Source of the DNA: Nitrospira sp.
GTDB taxonomy: Bacteria; Nitrospirota; Nitrospiria; Nitrospirales; Nitrospiraceae
DNA: 64,000 bases
Direction of reading: 5' to 3'
NCBI GenBank assembly: GCA_024998565.1
Contig: JACOEM010000015.1
Coordinates: 19,903 to 83,902, forward strand
In this document: positions 8,355-17,278 of the stretch, one piece after another
Layout: every line of letters starts with the position of its first letter
Numbering within the stretch: position 1 is the stretch's first letter
Program-made: the position numbers and the translations under genes
Notes under the pieces: generated by a model
What the model saw: the letters and a program-made list of their open reading frames with translations, nothing else
The model's database searches: none
What the model was told of the DNA's origin: nothing

Positions 8355-8936
8355 TTAAGTGGCCGCCGACGGAGGGAGCGTTCCGACGCTCTCGGACGGA
8401 CTGCTCCGAACCCCCACAACGTGTGCGCGAGTGGTTGTCCCGTTCGCGTGGAGTTTGACCAGGCCGTATTTGTGTGCTCGAATCAAGAGTTGCTGGCGGC
8501 TGTGCACATCGAGTTTGCCGAAAATGCTGGTGAGGTGATGGCGCACGGTCGTGCTGCAAATGTTGAGGCGGCAGGCGATGTCTTTATTGGACAGGCCCTC
8601 TCCGATCAAGGCGATGATGTCATGCTCACGTTTTGTGAGGTCCTCGGACCAATCCGGCGGAATTGGCATCGGGTCCTCGAGGCCGCTGGTTGAGCCGCTT
8701 CTCTCCCACGCGCTTGTGTCGCAAGGAAGACAGCGCGCCGCGATCGCCGGACGCCGACAGAGATATTCGATGACGGCAAGCAGCACGACTCCCGGCTGGG
8801 TGGTCAACACCATGCCGTCTATTCCGGACGACAAGGCGTCCAGCCCGCCGCGGCTGTCTTCAATTCCATGCAGGGCGATGATTCGTATGGTCGAAAGCGA
8901 CGCCTTCACCTTTCGAACCAGCCCGAGGATGTCCAT
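8355..8936 (-). CDS. LuxR-type HTH half of a frameshifted response regulator
   Basis: This frame encodes the end of a receiver domain (from MDILGLVRKV) and a C-terminal LuxR/NarL helix-turn-helix ('LTKREHDIIALIGEGLSNKD', 'STTVRHHLTSIFGKL') near residues 100-160, then a low-complexity tail. The receiver's first half is in a different frame at 8950-9141. Reading back into the upstream bases of this frame gives 'PHLLIIELEPG', which joins the other half if one base near 8970 is removed. The phospho-acceptor Asp seems to be Glu (IIE-LEPG) and the usual Lys near the receiver end is Thr (GMVLTTQPG), so it may be phosphorylation-independent. As written, the HTH piece lacks its natural start; ATG 8936 is only the first available codon. 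A sequencing error is also possible. Confidence 0.6.
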   Translation of the reverse strand: MDILGLVRKVKASLSTIRIIALHGIEDSRGGLDALSSGIDGMVLTTQPGVVLLAVIEYLCRRPAIAARCLPCDTSAWERSGSTSGLEDPMPIPPDWSEDLTKREHDIIALIGEGLSNKDIACRLNICSTTVRHHLTSIFGKLDVHSRQQLLIRAHKYGLVKLHANGTTTRAHVVGVRSSPSESVGTLPPSAAT

Positions 8937-8949
8937 GCCGGGCTCCAGT

Positions 8950-9141
8950 TCAATGATGAGCAGATGTGGCTTTATCTTGCGAGACGAGGCTCATCGCCTG
9001 CAGCGTGTTCGCGGCTTCTCCGATCAGTCTGAGGTGCTCGTGGGGTGCGATGACGGCTTGCAGTCCAAGCCGGAGGAGCTGATTCCGGCTGACGATCGCG
9101 ATGGTAATGAGGGCAGAGCCCGATCCTCGTTCGTGGGTCAA
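8950..9141 (-). pseudogene. N-terminal receiver fragment of the frameshifted regulator
   Basis: Starts at a TTG (9141) behind GAGG and encodes 'TIAIVSRNQLLRLGLQAVIA', the first helix and strand of a NarL-type receiver, through 'AMSLVSQDK', then reads off-frame to a stop at 8950. Deleting one base within GATAAAGCCACA (minus strand, near 8970) restores 'SQDKPHLLIIELEPG' and joins it to the HTH frame at 8936. The whole gene would then be 8355-9141, about 261 residues, the usual length of a regulator with an extra tail. It sits 21 bases after the zinc-ribbon-like gene in the same direction. Confidence 0.65.
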
Positions 9142-9162
9142 TCAGTCCTCGAATCCGTAGCC

Positions 9163-9567
9163 TTAGCGCGGTGAGAGTGCGGACTGGGTCACCGCCTGCC
9201 GCCGGCAATACTCGTAACAACTGGACAGGACGAGGTCGCCTGAAGGGCGAACCGTGCCGCAGACCTGCCCCATGAGGAGTGCCCATTCGGCGACATGGGT
9301 CGCCAGTCGGACCGGTTTCAGGCCTTGGGTGCTGAACAGATTCAGCGCAACCGTCGACAGCACGACTTTGAGGTACGAGAGGGACGGCCCATAGCTGAAG
9401 ACATATTCATGCTGCCCGGAGAACAACAGCTGCAGTCCTTCTCGTGCCCTCATCCCGCGATGCCCGCAGTGTCCGCAATGAAAGCATTCAAGCCCGGTGC
9501 GTGTGTCATAGCCTGCACGGTAATCAGGTGTCATGAGTCGGCCGCAGTTGGTAGTGGGGCAAAGCAT
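9163..9567 (-). CDS. Unknown protein with N-terminal zinc-ribbon-like cysteines, 134 aa
   Basis: I do not recognise the family. The N-terminus carries MLCPTTNCGRLM and then 'LECFHCGHCGHRG', giving spaced cysteines (C3, C8, C28, C31, C34) that could bind one zinc ion. The rest is helical and hydrophobic in part ('LKVVLSTVALNLFS', 'AEWALLMGQVCG'), with two more cysteines near the C-terminus (SSCYEYCRR). There is no signal peptide, so it is probably cytoplasmic. It lies inside the leftward signalling island between a DUF2934 protein and the frameshifted regulator with short gaps, so a link to regulation is plausible but unproven. The ATG at 9567 has a weak GGAG nine bases upstream. Confidence 0.55.
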   Translation of the reverse strand: MLCPTTNCGRLMTPDYRAGYDTRTGLECFHCGHCGHRGMRAREGLQLLFSGQHEYVFSYGPSLSYLKVVLSTVALNLFSTQGLKPVRLATHVAEWALLMGQVCGTVRPSGDLVLSSCYEYCRRQAVTQSALSPR

Positions 9568-9622
9568 CGCACTATTCTCCGTGCAGGATCTTCTTTGTGC
9601 AGTCTTTTCATCGTCCTACGCG

Positions 9623-9937
9623 CTACGCCTGGACAGAGGTCGGGCGGCGGTCAGAACCGTCTTGGCGCGCGCGCGTCGGTTCCGTGAGCGTCAATCGTTC
9701 GGCTTCCAGCCAGTCTTGACGGTCGTACCCGTCCTGCCGCCCTCGTTGTTGATAGAGCTCATAGGCCAGCTTCTCGATGCGCGTCCTGATTTCTTCGGTC
9801 GTCGGTTCACTGTCGGCCTGCTGCGGCGGGATCTCGGGACCCGACCGTTGTCGTGCCGGCGTCTCCATCTCCGTCGTGGATCGACTCGGTATCCGAACGC
9901 TGTCGTCGATTGACCGTAACCGTCGCTGTGCCATCAT
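9623..9937 (-). CDS. DUF2934 domain protein, 104 aa
   Basis: A small soluble protein. Residues 47-80 match the DUF2934 pattern: 'RTRIEKLAYELYQQRGRQDG' followed by 'DRQDWLEAERL', a two-helix motif with conserved Y-E-L and W-x-x-A-E. The function of DUF2934 is unknown; it is common in soil and sediment bacteria, often beside regulators. The flanks are disordered and rich in R, S, T and P. The frame opens with ATG-ATG (9937/9934) behind AGGGAGG. It is the second or third gene of a leftward run of small proteins. Confidence 0.7.
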   Translation of the reverse strand: MMAQRRLRSIDDSVRIPSRSTTEMETPARQRSGPEIPPQQADSEPTTEEIRTRIEKLAYELYQQRGRQDGYDRQDWLEAERLTLTEPTRARQDGSDRRPTSVQA

Positions 9938-9987
9938 TGAACCTCCCTGTTGAGTCGGAGTAAGTGGTTCTTCTCAAGATGAGCGCA

Positions 9988-10419
9988 TCACGTGAGAGAT
10001 GCGGGTACGCATGGAATACCGAGCGTTGCTCGCAGCAGCTCCTCGACGCGATGGTGCACGGGTGGAGTCTGAGGACTTGCGTGCGCATCGATCGGCGGGG
10101 AGAGGGCACCGGGCTGGTTTCGCGTCGGTTCGGCGACGGTTAAGACCGGCGCCTGCGGACAGAGGATGTTGAGCGCCCGGAGGGTATCCGATTCAGCGGC
10201 CTCCCGTTCCTCCTCGCAAGAGTCTGAGCTCAGCAGGATGGCCTCCGGCTGGATCTCCACGAGGTCGGTGAGCATGGATTGAATGTCCCGGACGAGGACT
10301 GCATGGTACCCATTGGTGGCGAGGCAGTCCGCCAGTTTGAGTCCGAATTGCAGTTCAGGATCGACGATCATGACACGGGATCTTCCGGTCTGTTTGGTGC
10401 TGCTCATGGTCGCGCTCAT
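9988..10419 (-). CDS. Receiver-like protein without a phospho-acceptor Asp, 143 aa
   Basis: The N-terminus reads as a CheY-like receiver: 'RVMIVDPELQFGLKLADCLA' has the first acidic residue of the active site and helix 1, then 'PEAILLSSDS' sits where the phospho-acceptor strand should be, with Ser in place of Asp. A later strand 'APVLTVAEP' keeps the Thr, but the conserved Lys is not apparent. The C-terminal 45 residues are Pro/His-rich and end in a short helix. This suggests a pseudo-receiver acting in protein-protein contacts rather than phosphotransfer. AAGGAGG seven bases before the ATG at 10419 supports the start. The 10435-10779 gene lies 15 bases upstream in the same direction. Confidence 0.6.
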   Translation of the reverse strand: MSATMSSTKQTGRSRVMIVDPELQFGLKLADCLATNGYHAVLVRDIQSMLTDLVEIQPEAILLSSDSCEEEREAAESDTLRALNILCPQAPVLTVAEPTRNQPGALSPPIDAHASPQTPPVHHRVEELLRATLGIPCVPASLT

Positions 10420-10434
10420 GTGTCGGCCTCCTTC

Positions 10435-10779
10435 TTATTTCCCGTACGGATCGCCGGTGCCCTGTCGGGTGTCTGTGAGAGGCCTATCGGGATCGAAGCG
10501 GCGCAAGGCGTGCGTGCGGACCGACGTCAGAGAAACCAGATATTGGCAGCGAGCACGGGGTTGGAGAGAGATCGTTCCTTCCCGCGACAGGGCATCGACC
10601 GTCATGAATATCTGGTTCCAGGTACAGGTTGGGAGCCTAGAGGCCAGTGCATCCAACGTGCAGGGCCCCTGCCGTTCCAGTGCCCTGGTTATGAGAGTCC
10701 CTGTTGTATGGAGATCGGTACTCTCATTCCCCTCGGACCGGTCATCATCCGAGCTATAAGGAGGGACCAACCCAACCAT
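10435..10779 (-). CDS. Small protein with a winged-helix-like core, 114 aa
   Basis: Not assigned to a family. Residues 27-75 look like a winged helix: 'TLITRALERQGPCTLDALAS', 'RLPTCTWNQIFMTVDALSRE' and a wing 'GTISLQPRARCQYLVSLT'. This is typical of small DNA-binding or adaptor proteins. The N-terminus is acidic and disordered, and the C-terminus carries 'RRFDPDRPLTDTRQGTG'. The ATG at 10779 has GGGGAG eight bases upstream. It appears to be the first gene of the leftward run 10779-8355 (wHTH, pseudo-receiver, DUF2934, zinc-ribbon, broken regulator). The 215 bases upstream hold no gene and presumably the promoter. Confidence 0.5.
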   Translation of the reverse strand: MVGLVPPYSSDDDRSEGNESTDLHTTGTLITRALERQGPCTLDALASRLPTCTWNQIFMTVDALSREGTISLQPRARCQYLVSLTSVRTHALRRFDPDRPLTDTRQGTGDPYGK

Positions 10780-10994
10780 GTTATTCGCTCCCCTCGTGCT
10801 GACGGTACGAACGGTCTCGCAACCGGATCGCCACGATAGGGTTATCTGTACCGGAAGCAGGGTCCGAGAAGCATAGCGTTTTACGCAATTTACGCGTCGC
10901 CGTTTTGCCGACCGCGTATGTCGACGTTCATGCTACGAAGGGAGCTTGTGGAGCGGGAACGAACGGGCCGCCATGACGACGGAGCGGAAGGATC

Positions 10995-11639
10995 TCACCT
11001 GATGAGCCGGTTGACGAGACGATTCTCTATCGCGTAATGCGTCAATTCGGTGTTGTTCTTCAGTTGCATTTTTTCGAGAATGCGCGCCCGATAGGTATTG
11101 ATGGTGCTGACACCGACGCATAAATCATCCGCAATGTCCTTCAAGCTTTTTCCCACCGCGATTAAACACAGGACCTGGTACTCGCGATCAGACAACTGCT
11201 CGTGGAGCGGTTTTTCCCAATCACTCTCCAGATTCAGGGCCAGGAGTTCCGCCACTGCCGCACTGACGAATTTGCCGCCGCCAAGGATCTTCCGGAGGGC
11301 CTGCACCAATTCGTTCGGCGCACTGTCTTTCGACAGGTAACCGGCCGCGCCCGCTTTCAACATTCGTAACGCCAGCTGGTCTTCCGGATAGCCGCTCAGA
11401 ACGAGGACGGGGAGTTTCGGCCGGGCCTGTTTGAGTTCTTTGAGCGCGTCGAGTCCGCTTTTTCCGGGCATGCCCACATCGAGAATCACAATATCCCAAC
11501 TGTGTTTTCCCACCTGTGCGATCATCTCTTCCGCGTTCTGAGCGTCGCCGAGGACGGCCCCATGGAATTGTTCGCTGAGAATTTGTTTGACGCCCTGTCG
11601 GACGACGGCGTGATCATCCACAACGAGAATTCTTGTCAC
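10995..11639 (-). CDS. NarL/FixJ-family response regulator
   Basis: 214 residues. The receiver (1-120) is complete: 'ILVVDDHAVVRQGVKQIL', acceptor Asp in 'DIVILDVGMPGKSG' (about residue 54), Thr/Ser in 'PVLVLSGYP', Lys in 'GYLSKDSAP'. The C-terminal LuxR-type HTH (150-205) has 'LSDREYQVLCLIAVGKSLKD' and 'VSTINTYRARILEKM'. It should bind DNA as a phosphorylated dimer. The GTG start follows AAGGAGG by eight bases. It lies 76 bases after the hybrid kinase gene in the same direction; the kinase's HisKA_3 domain is the type that pairs with NarL regulators, so they are probably cognate. Confidence 0.92.
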   Translation of the reverse strand: MTRILVVDDHAVVRQGVKQILSEQFHGAVLGDAQNAEEMIAQVGKHSWDIVILDVGMPGKSGLDALKELKQARPKLPVLVLSGYPEDQLALRMLKAGAAGYLSKDSAPNELVQALRKILGGGKFVSAAVAELLALNLESDWEKPLHEQLSDREYQVLCLIAVGKSLKDIADDLCVGVSTINTYRARILEKMQLKNNTELTHYAIENRLVNRLIR

Positions 11640-11715
11640 AACAGGATCCTCCTTCCGCTAGTGCGCCTGAGCGGCTGAACGCGCAGTGCTCCGTGCTCCA
11701 TCCCGGCGCCGCCGA

Positions 11716-14328
11716 CTACGGTTGATCAAGAGGAATCCGGACGCGCACTGCCGTGCCTGTCCCGGGACTCCCGGTGAAGATGGTCTCACCTCCCAGAAGC
11801 AGGGCTCGCTCACGCATCCCCACCAGGCCCAGGGAATGGGGGTCGGCCAATTCAGCATCGGTGACGCCGCGCCCGTTGTCTCGTACGTCAAGCACAAGGT
11901 TGCCGGCCTGCTCTTGGAGGGTGATATGGACGACGGAGGCCTGAGCATGGCGCGCCACATTCGTCAGGATTTCCTGAAAAATTCTGAACATGGCCGTCGA
12001 GCCGGCATGAGACAATGTGACCGCGCGCAGATAGACGTCGAGCGTGCATTGAATCCCTGTGCGTGCTTGAAATTCATGGGCCTGCCATTCGATGGCAGGG
12101 ATGAGGCCGAGTTGATCGAGGACGACAGGGCGCAGCTCGGTGGCGATCCGTTGGACCGACTGGATCGTTCCATCGACCAGTGTGGAAATCGACTCCAGCT
12201 TTTTTCGCACCAGGGGAGAGACTTCGGCGATCTGATCGTGTAACAGGCAGAGTTCGAGTTTCACGCCCGTCAACGCCTGGCCCAATTCATCGTGGATCTC
12301 ACGGGCGATCAGAATTCGCTCTTCTTCACGCACCGATTCGAGCCGCGCGGTCAGTTTTCTGAGTTGATCGTGCGAGAGGGTAAGCTGTTGCTCGGCCCGC
12401 TTGCGTTCGGTGATGTCCAGAAACACCACCACGGCTCCGGTGATCTGTTTGTCTTCGATGATCGGAAACGACGAGTACTCCACCGGAAATGCCGTCCCGT
12501 CCTTGCGCCAGTACACTTCATCGTGCACCTTGCACCCCTTGCCACCCTCGAGCGTCTCCTGGATCCGGCAGGTTGCTCGGGGGTATGTGGCGCCGTCCGG
12601 GAACGAATGATGGATGCGCTCATGCATATCCTGGCCGAGGAGTTCCTCGGGGAGAGAGCCCAGCAGGCGCGCCGCGGCCGAATTGATGAACGTGCAGCGG
12701 CCTTGGCGATCGATGCCATAGATCCCTTCCCCGGTGGACTCCAGCAGCAGCAAGCGATCCTTGGCGAGCTGTTGTCGAGCTTCTTCGGCTCGCTTTCGAT
12801 CCGTTATATCGGTCGCGATGCCGCAGAGGGCGTAACAACGATTCTGGGAATTGCGCAGGGGAAACTTGACGACGATGCTGGTGTGAAGGCCGTCGTCGTG
12901 GAGTGCCGATTCCTCGAATCTCATGGGCGCTCCGGTCTCCAGGACCTTGCGGTCATTGCCACGAAATACGGCGGCTTGCTCCGGAGGGAAGACTTCCTCG
13001 TCGGTTTTGCCGACGAGATCCTCGTGGGACAGATGAGAAATGATTTCAAACTGACGGTTCGCCTGGAGATAGCGACCGGCCAGGTCTTTGATGAAAATCA
13101 GGGCCGGGCTATTGTCCATGATCGCCCGAAATCGTTCTTCGCTATCTCGCAGTGCCGTCTCGGCCTGCCTGCGGTCCGTGATGTCACGGGCTACCGCTTG
13201 GAACCCGACTACCTTGCCCTCTTCCAAAAGAACTTGCACATTCTGGCCGATCCACACTTCGCTCCCGTCCTTGGCGAGGGCGAGAAATTCGTAATAGGTG
13301 CTTGATTGTTTACGGAGGAACTGCCGGCCGTAAAATCGTTCGGCCGCCGGCTGATGATCGGGATGAATCAGTTCGATGAACCGACGCCCCAACAGTTCCG
13401 GTTCCGTATATTTCATAATGCGCATGGCGACCGGGTTCACAAAGGTGAACCGGCCCGATGCATCCGTTCTATAGATGATGTCGTTGGCTTTGGTGACCAG
13501 CAGTCGATATCGTGCTTGGCTGTCCCGGAGCGCTTCATCGGTTCGCTTTGCAGCGGTGATGTCTCGAAAGACGGCAACCCCTCCGCTGAGATGCCCGGTG
13601 TCATCCAGCAAGGGCCTGGCCGTAACACTGAGCCAGGCCTCGTCCGGCCAATGCGGCCGGCGAAAAAAGATCAGGGCATCGGTCACGGACTCTCCACGGA
13701 TCGCTTTTGCCAGCGGGAGGTCATCGGTCGGGAACGGTGTGACCCTGTCCGGTAAGAATAGCGCGTAATGCTTGGACCATTCTTCGATTCCTATGTCGGC
13801 AGGACCGCTTCCGATGATACGTTCAGCGGCCTGGTTCCACACTTGGAACGTTCCCCTTTCGTCGGCCATCACCACGCCTTCGGCCATGTTGTCCAGCACG
13901 GACTGGAGAAAGCGCGTTTTCTGCCGCAGTTCTTCTTCCAGCCGCTTGCGCTCGACGGCATATTTCAGGGCGCGTGCCAGGAGCGGGGCGGTCGTTTGCC
14001 CTTTCACGAGATAATCCTGGGCTCCCGCCTGGATGAGCTGCAATCCCAACTCTTCATCTTCGAAGCCGGTCATCAGCACGATCGGAATCCCTTGCGCCGC
14101 CGCGTGCATCCTGACGAGCGTTTCAGCCCCTTGGCTGTCCGGCAACGAGAGATCCAGAAGAATAATGTCGAACGCGGCCTGGGTCAGGCATCGGATACCG
14201 GCATCGAGCCGGTCGACATGCGTGAGGGTGAGCCGGCCGGCGCCGGTTTCCGTCAGGAGTTCCTTCAGAAGACGAGCATCACCGGCATTGTCTTCAACCA
14301 GCAGGATATGGGCCGGACCGGTGCTCAT
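11716..14328 (-). CDS. Receiver-PAS(x4)-HisKA_3 hybrid sensor histidine kinase
   Basis: 870 residues, no signal peptide or membrane segment, so cytoplasmic. Order: receiver 1-125 (acceptor in '[13 protein letters not shown]'), four PAS/PAC units at about 145-262, 270-390, 395-515 and 525-645 (each ending in DITxxK/R motifs), HisKA_3 dimerisation domain 660-730 with phospho-His in '[16 protein letters not shown]', and a HATPase domain 755-868 with 'DNGRGV' and 'GLVGMRERA'. HisKA_3 kinases partner NarL-type regulators, and such a gene is immediately downstream. The N-terminal receiver probably takes input from the upstream kinase module. Its ATG overlaps the end of the Rcp-type receiver gene by four bases, showing translational coupling. 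Confidence 0.93.
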   Translation of the reverse strand: MSTGPAHILLVEDNAGDARLLKELLTETGAGRLTLTHVDRLDAGIRCLTQAAFDIILLDLSLPDSQGAETLVRMHAAAQGIPIVLMTGFEDEELGLQLIQAGAQDYLVKGQTTAPLLARALKYAVERKRLEEELRQKTRFLQSVLDNMAEGVVMADERGTFQVWNQAAERIIGSGPADIGIEEWSKHYALFLPDRVTPFPTDDLPLAKAIRGESVTDALIFFRRPHWPDEAWLSVTARPLLDDTGHLSGGVAVFRDITAAKRTDEALRDSQARYRLLVTKANDIIYRTDASGRFTFVNPVAMRIMKYTEPELLGRRFIELIHPDHQPAAERFYGRQFLRKQSSTYYEFLALAKDGSEVWIGQNVQVLLEEGKVVGFQAVARDITDRRQAETALRDSEERFRAIMDNSPALIFIKDLAGRYLQANRQFEIISHLSHEDLVGKTDEEVFPPEQAAVFRGNDRKVLETGAPMRFEESALHDDGLHTSIVVKFPLRNSQNRCYALCGIATDITDRKRAEEARQQLAKDRLLLLESTGEGIYGIDRQGRCTFINSAAARLLGSLPEELLGQDMHERIHHSFPDGATYPRATCRIQETLEGGKGCKVHDEVYWRKDGTAFPVEYSSFPIIEDKQITGAVVVFLDITERKRAEQQLTLSHDQLRKLTARLESVREEERILIAREIHDELGQALTGVKLELCLLHDQIAEVSPLVRKKLESISTLVDGTIQSVQRIATELRPVVLDQLGLIPAIEWQAHEFQARTGIQCTLDVYLRAVTLSHAGSTAMFRIFQEILTNVARHAQASVVHITLQEQAGNLVLDVRDNGRGVTDAELADPHSLGLVGMRERALLLGGETIFTGSPGTGTAVRVRIPLDQP

Positions 14329-14786
14329 CTGGTTCCGTTTTGGGGTGGAACGGGTAACACGACGATCCCGAGCCAGAAATCTTCAATGGACCGCACCACC
14401 CGAATGAACTGATCCAGGTCCACCGGCTTCGTGATGTAGCAATTGGCGTGAAGGTTGTAACTCTTCAGCACATCCTGCTCGTCCTCTGAGGTCGTCAGCA
14501 CGACCACCGGAATGCGTTTCAGCGGCTCCTCGGCCTTGATTTGAGCCAGCACTTCCCGACCGTCTTTTCGAGGCAGATTCAAGTCGAGCAGGATCAGGTG
14601 GGGGCGAGTCGCGTGGGCGTAGGGACCCTGTCGGCGCAGATAGGTCAAGGCTTCCTCACCGTCCTTCAGCACGGTCAGATGGTTCACGACTTTGGCTTCC
14701 TTCAGTGCTTCCATCGTCAGCCGAACATCGCCCGGATTATCCTCGACCAGCAGAATCTCGATGGGCTTCACCATCTCAGGTACCAT
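14325..14786 (-). CDS. Rcp1-type single-domain response regulator
   Basis: 153 residues forming one receiver: '[20 protein letters not shown]', acceptor Asp in '[14 protein letters not shown]', Thr in '[11 protein letters not shown]', Lys in '[12 protein letters not shown]'. The long loop after helix 1 and the 'LPRKDG' sequence are typical of Rcp1-like partners of phytochrome-type kinases. No output domain is present, so it may relay phosphate from the upstream membrane kinase to the downstream hybrid kinase. The ATG at 14786 has GGAG five bases upstream; the 3' end overlaps the hybrid kinase start by four bases. Confidence 0.92.
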   Translation of the reverse strand: MVPEMVKPIEILLVEDNPGDVRLTMEALKEAKVVNHLTVLKDGEEALTYLRRQGPYAHATRPHLILLDLNLPRKDGREVLAQIKAEEPLKRIPVVVLTTSEDEQDVLKSYNLHANCYITKPVDLDQFIRVVRSIEDFWLGIVVLPVPPQNGTR

Positions 14787-14809
14787 ACAACTCCTGCTCC
14801 TTCCTTCCG

Positions 14810-16582
14810 TCAGCGATTCGGGGTGTGCGCCCAGGTGCCCGGTTCCTCATCGCGCATGGTGAAATAAAACGTCGCTCCCTTGCCGAGTTCGGATTCCACC
14901 CAGATGCGTCCGCCGTGGCGTTCGACGATCTTCTTACAAATGGCCAGGCCGATACCGGTCCCCGGATATTCTGCTCTTGTGTGGAGCCTCTGGAAAATGA
15001 CAAAAATCCGATCCCCGTACTGTGGGTCCATTCCGATGCCGTGATCGCGAACGGAAAACAACCATTGCCCGTCGGTCTGCTTCGCGGAAATGTGTATGCG
15101 CGGCGGTTGCGCCCCGCTGAATTTGATCGCATTGCTCAGCAGATTCTGGAACAACTGTGCCAATTGCCTTTCATCGCCCATCACCGCCGGCAACGGGTCA
15201 TGAGTGATGACGGCCTGGCTTTCCTTGGCCGCGTTCACCAAATTGCCCAGTGCAGAGTTGAGCGCCGTCTCCATGGCCGTCGGTTCGAATTGTCGGCCCG
15301 TCGTGTTCACTCGCGAATAGGCCAGGAGGTCCTGAATGAGCCGTTGCATGCGGTTGGCGCCGTCCACGGCAAAGGCGATAAATTCATCCGCATCCGCATC
15401 GAGTTTTCCCTGGTAGCGCCTCGCAATGAGTTGTGTATAGCTGCTGACCATCCGGAGTGGCTCCTGCAAGTCATGCGAAGCCACATAGGCGAATTGTTGG
15501 AGATCGGCATTCGAGCGGCCCAGCTCCGCCACGGACTCCTCCAACTTTTGCCGCGCCTCGACCAGCTCATTCCGCTCGCGGCCCAGTTCCCACGAGACCC
15601 AGATGCCGTAGCCGGTGAGGGGGAGGATGACCAGCAATCCAATCCCTCCCACCATCCAGATCAGTCGATCGATCGGGGCATAGACCTGAAGACGGTCCAG
15701 CCGGAACAAGACGAGCCAGTCGAATCCGGGAAAGTCGGCATACCCTCTGGTCCAGGCATAGCCGGTGACGACGGGGTGTCCAGCACGGCGATGGGTTTCT
15801 TGCACGAAACCGGGGTGCTCTCGATCAGCAACGGCTTGGGCTTGCGACGGTACATCTATCTTCACCGGACTGCCGTTGAGATTCGAGGGGCGATTTTTTT
15901 CGCTGAGGATCGTCCCCTCTCGGTCCAACAGTAACCAGTCGTAAGCCAGCGGTCCGTATCGCAGCCTGCCTTCCTGCTCGAAAATCGACTGAAGATTTTC
16001 GAACGGCACCCGTGTGGCCACCACCCCGAGAAATGTTCCTTTTGGCCCATAGATCGGCGCCGTGAATCCGATGGCCATCTTTCTGTGCGATGTTGGGGAG
16101 GGCCGCATGTCTTCGAAGTGAACCTTCCCGGTCTTGCGTACCACGTCGAACGACTCGGGGTTGAGACCTTGCGTGCCCTGCACTGGCAGCCCGTCGGTGG
16201 AGGCCGTGAGTTGTCCGTTCTTATCGGCGACTCCCAGCCAGGAGTAATATTGATAGAGTTGTTTGTAGGCCAGGAGCCGGGCGGTCTTTTCAGCCGGGGT
16301 GCCGTCCCGGAGTAGGCCGTCGTTTGCGAAGAGTTGGATGTCGCCGAACCGTTCGAACATGACGCGGTCGAGGGTATCCGCGACCGCGGCGGCGTTCATG
16401 GCCAATTCTCGTCCTCGTTCTGAGACCAGCACCCCTCGCAAGAACGACAACGCATAGAGTCCCAGTGCCGTCGCGATGACAAAACAAAGGAGAAGGACCA
16501 GCGGGAGGCCCCTTTGGGTCGATCTGCTTCTGTCTGATACCAAGCCAGCCTTGGAGGGCGCGTTGTTCAGCGCAGGTTCCAT
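14810..16582 (-). CDS. Membrane sensor histidine kinase with periplasmic Cache-like domain
   Basis: 590 residues. A membrane helix at about 28-50 and another at about 305-328 enclose a periplasmic domain of some 250 residues with Cache-like sequence ('[20 protein letters not shown]', '[20 protein letters not shown]'). A short coiled coil leads to HisKA with phospho-His in '[20 protein letters not shown]', then HATPase with '[10 protein letters not shown]', '[10 protein letters not shown]' and '[18 protein letters not shown]'. The kinase core resembles the phytochrome-type subgroup that pairs with Rcp receivers, and such a receiver follows 23 bases downstream. It probably senses a small extracytoplasmic ligand and heads a four-gene phosphorelay operon (16582 to 10995). 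Confidence 0.92.
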   Translation of the reverse strand: MEPALNNAPSKAGLVSDRSRSTQRGLPLVLLLCFVIATALGLYALSFLRGVLVSERGRELAMNAAAVADTLDRVMFERFGDIQLFANDGLLRDGTPAEKTARLLAYKQLYQYYSWLGVADKNGQLTASTDGLPVQGTQGLNPESFDVVRKTGKVHFEDMRPSPTSHRKMAIGFTAPIYGPKGTFLGVVATRVPFENLQSIFEQEGRLRYGPLAYDWLLLDREGTILSEKNRPSNLNGSPVKIDVPSQAQAVADREHPGFVQETHRRAGHPVVTGYAWTRGYADFPGFDWLVLFRLDRLQVYAPIDRLIWMVGGIGLLVILPLTGYGIWVSWELGRERNELVEARQKLEESVAELGRSNADLQQFAYVASHDLQEPLRMVSSYTQLIARRYQGKLDADADEFIAFAVDGANRMQRLIQDLLAYSRVNTTGRQFEPTAMETALNSALGNLVNAAKESQAVITHDPLPAVMGDERQLAQLFQNLLSNAIKFSGAQPPRIHISAKQTDGQWLFSVRDHGIGMDPQYGDRIFVIFQRLHTRAEYPGTGIGLAICKKIVERHGGRIWVESELGKGATFYFTMRDEEPGTWAHTPNR

Positions 16583-16622
16583 CGCACTCTTGTGTCAGGG
16601 GTTTAAAGGGAAAGACCTTAGT

Positions 16623-16651
16623 ATCATACCCTGTTCACGGATACAGTTCCA
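16623..16651 (-). promoter_or_regulatory. Candidate promoter for the histidine kinase phosphorelay operon
   Basis: Minus strand: TGGAAC (16651-16646), 17 bases, TATGAT (16628-16623). The leader to the ATG at 16582 would be about 35 bases. The -10 box is strong, the -35 weak. Confidence 0.4.
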
Positions 16652-16719
16652 TCCGGCAGATAGGGGCGTGTGACCGGGTGAATGTTCGACCGCGAACAAG
16701 GTGTGGTGTGCTCACGTGA

Positions 16720-16749
16720 TTGACTCCCGCCTTGTCTCCCGAGTACGTT
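16720..16749 (+). promoter_or_regulatory. Candidate sigma70 promoter for arfB
   Basis: TTGACT (16720-16725), 18 bases, TACGTT (16744-16749). The predicted transcript begins near 16757, which supports the ATG at 16782 over in-frame codons further upstream. Confidence 0.45.
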
Positions 16750-16781
16750 CTATTCGTTGGCGGGCGCAGGATCTCACCGCT

Positions 16782-17198
16782 ATGTTGTCCATTTCCACGC
16801 ACGTGACCATCCCGGACGAGGAGATCGAATTGACCGCTGTGCGGGCGCAAGGCGCCGGCGGGCAGCATGTCAATAAGGTGTCCTCCGCGATCCATCTGCG
16901 ATTTGACATTCTCGCGTCCTCCCTTCCGCCGTTCTACAAGGAGCGGTTGCTGGCCTTGCGGGACCATCGAATCTCGCGTGACGGCACTATTATTATTAAG
17001 GCGCAGGATTCACGGAGTCAGGAGCGCAACCGCGCGTTGGCGTTGGATCGTCTACAGGAATTAATTCGGTCAGTGGCGGTGGTGCGTCCGCCGCGTCGTC
17101 CGACGAAGCCGACGAAGGGGTCGACCCAAAGACGGCTCGATAGTAAGACCAAGAGAGCGCGGCTGAAATCGTTGCGGGGAAAGCCGGACGAGCAGTAG
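16782..17198 (+). CDS. arfB: Peptidyl-tRNA hydrolase ArfB, ribosome rescue factor
   Basis: 138 residues. The release-factor GGQ motif is at '[20 protein letters not shown]' (about residues 26-28), following a start strand '[15 protein letters not shown]'. The C-terminal tail is very basic and rich in Lys/Arg ('[20 protein letters not shown]'), as expected for ArfB (YaeJ), which inserts its tail in the empty mRNA channel of stalled ribosomes and hydrolyses peptidyl-tRNA. Length matches the family (about 140). The ATG at 16782 is chosen over longer in-frame options because it directly precedes the conserved region and lies after a plausible promoter. Confidence 0.93.
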   Translation: MLSISTHVTIPDEEIELTAVRAQGAGGQHVNKVSSAIHLRFDILASSLPPFYKERLLALRDHRISRDGTIIIKAQDSRSQERNRALALDRLQELIRSVAVVRPPRRPTKPTKGSTQRRLDSKTKRARLKSLRGKPDEQ

Positions 17199-17216
17199 TC
17201 CCACCCGGCGCAGGAT

Positions 17217-17250
17217 AAAAAAGAAGGGGCGCCTCAGCTGAAGCGCCCCT
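17217..17250 (-). terminator. Intrinsic terminator of the RRM-protein gene
   Basis: On the minus strand, AGGGGCGC (17250-17243), a 10-base loop, GCGCCCCT (17232-17225), then a T-rich run (TCTTTTTT, complement of 17217-17224). It ends the leftward RRM gene 29 bases after its stop codon. Confidence 0.85.
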
Positions 17251-17278
17251 CCGGAGACGAGATGAATCCCGTCACTAC

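Noticed and set aside
12292..13305. A 337-residue plus-strand frame opposite the hybrid kinase
   Set aside because: It lies wholly antisense to conserved PAS and kinase domains and shows no recognisable protein features; a GC-rich shadow frame.
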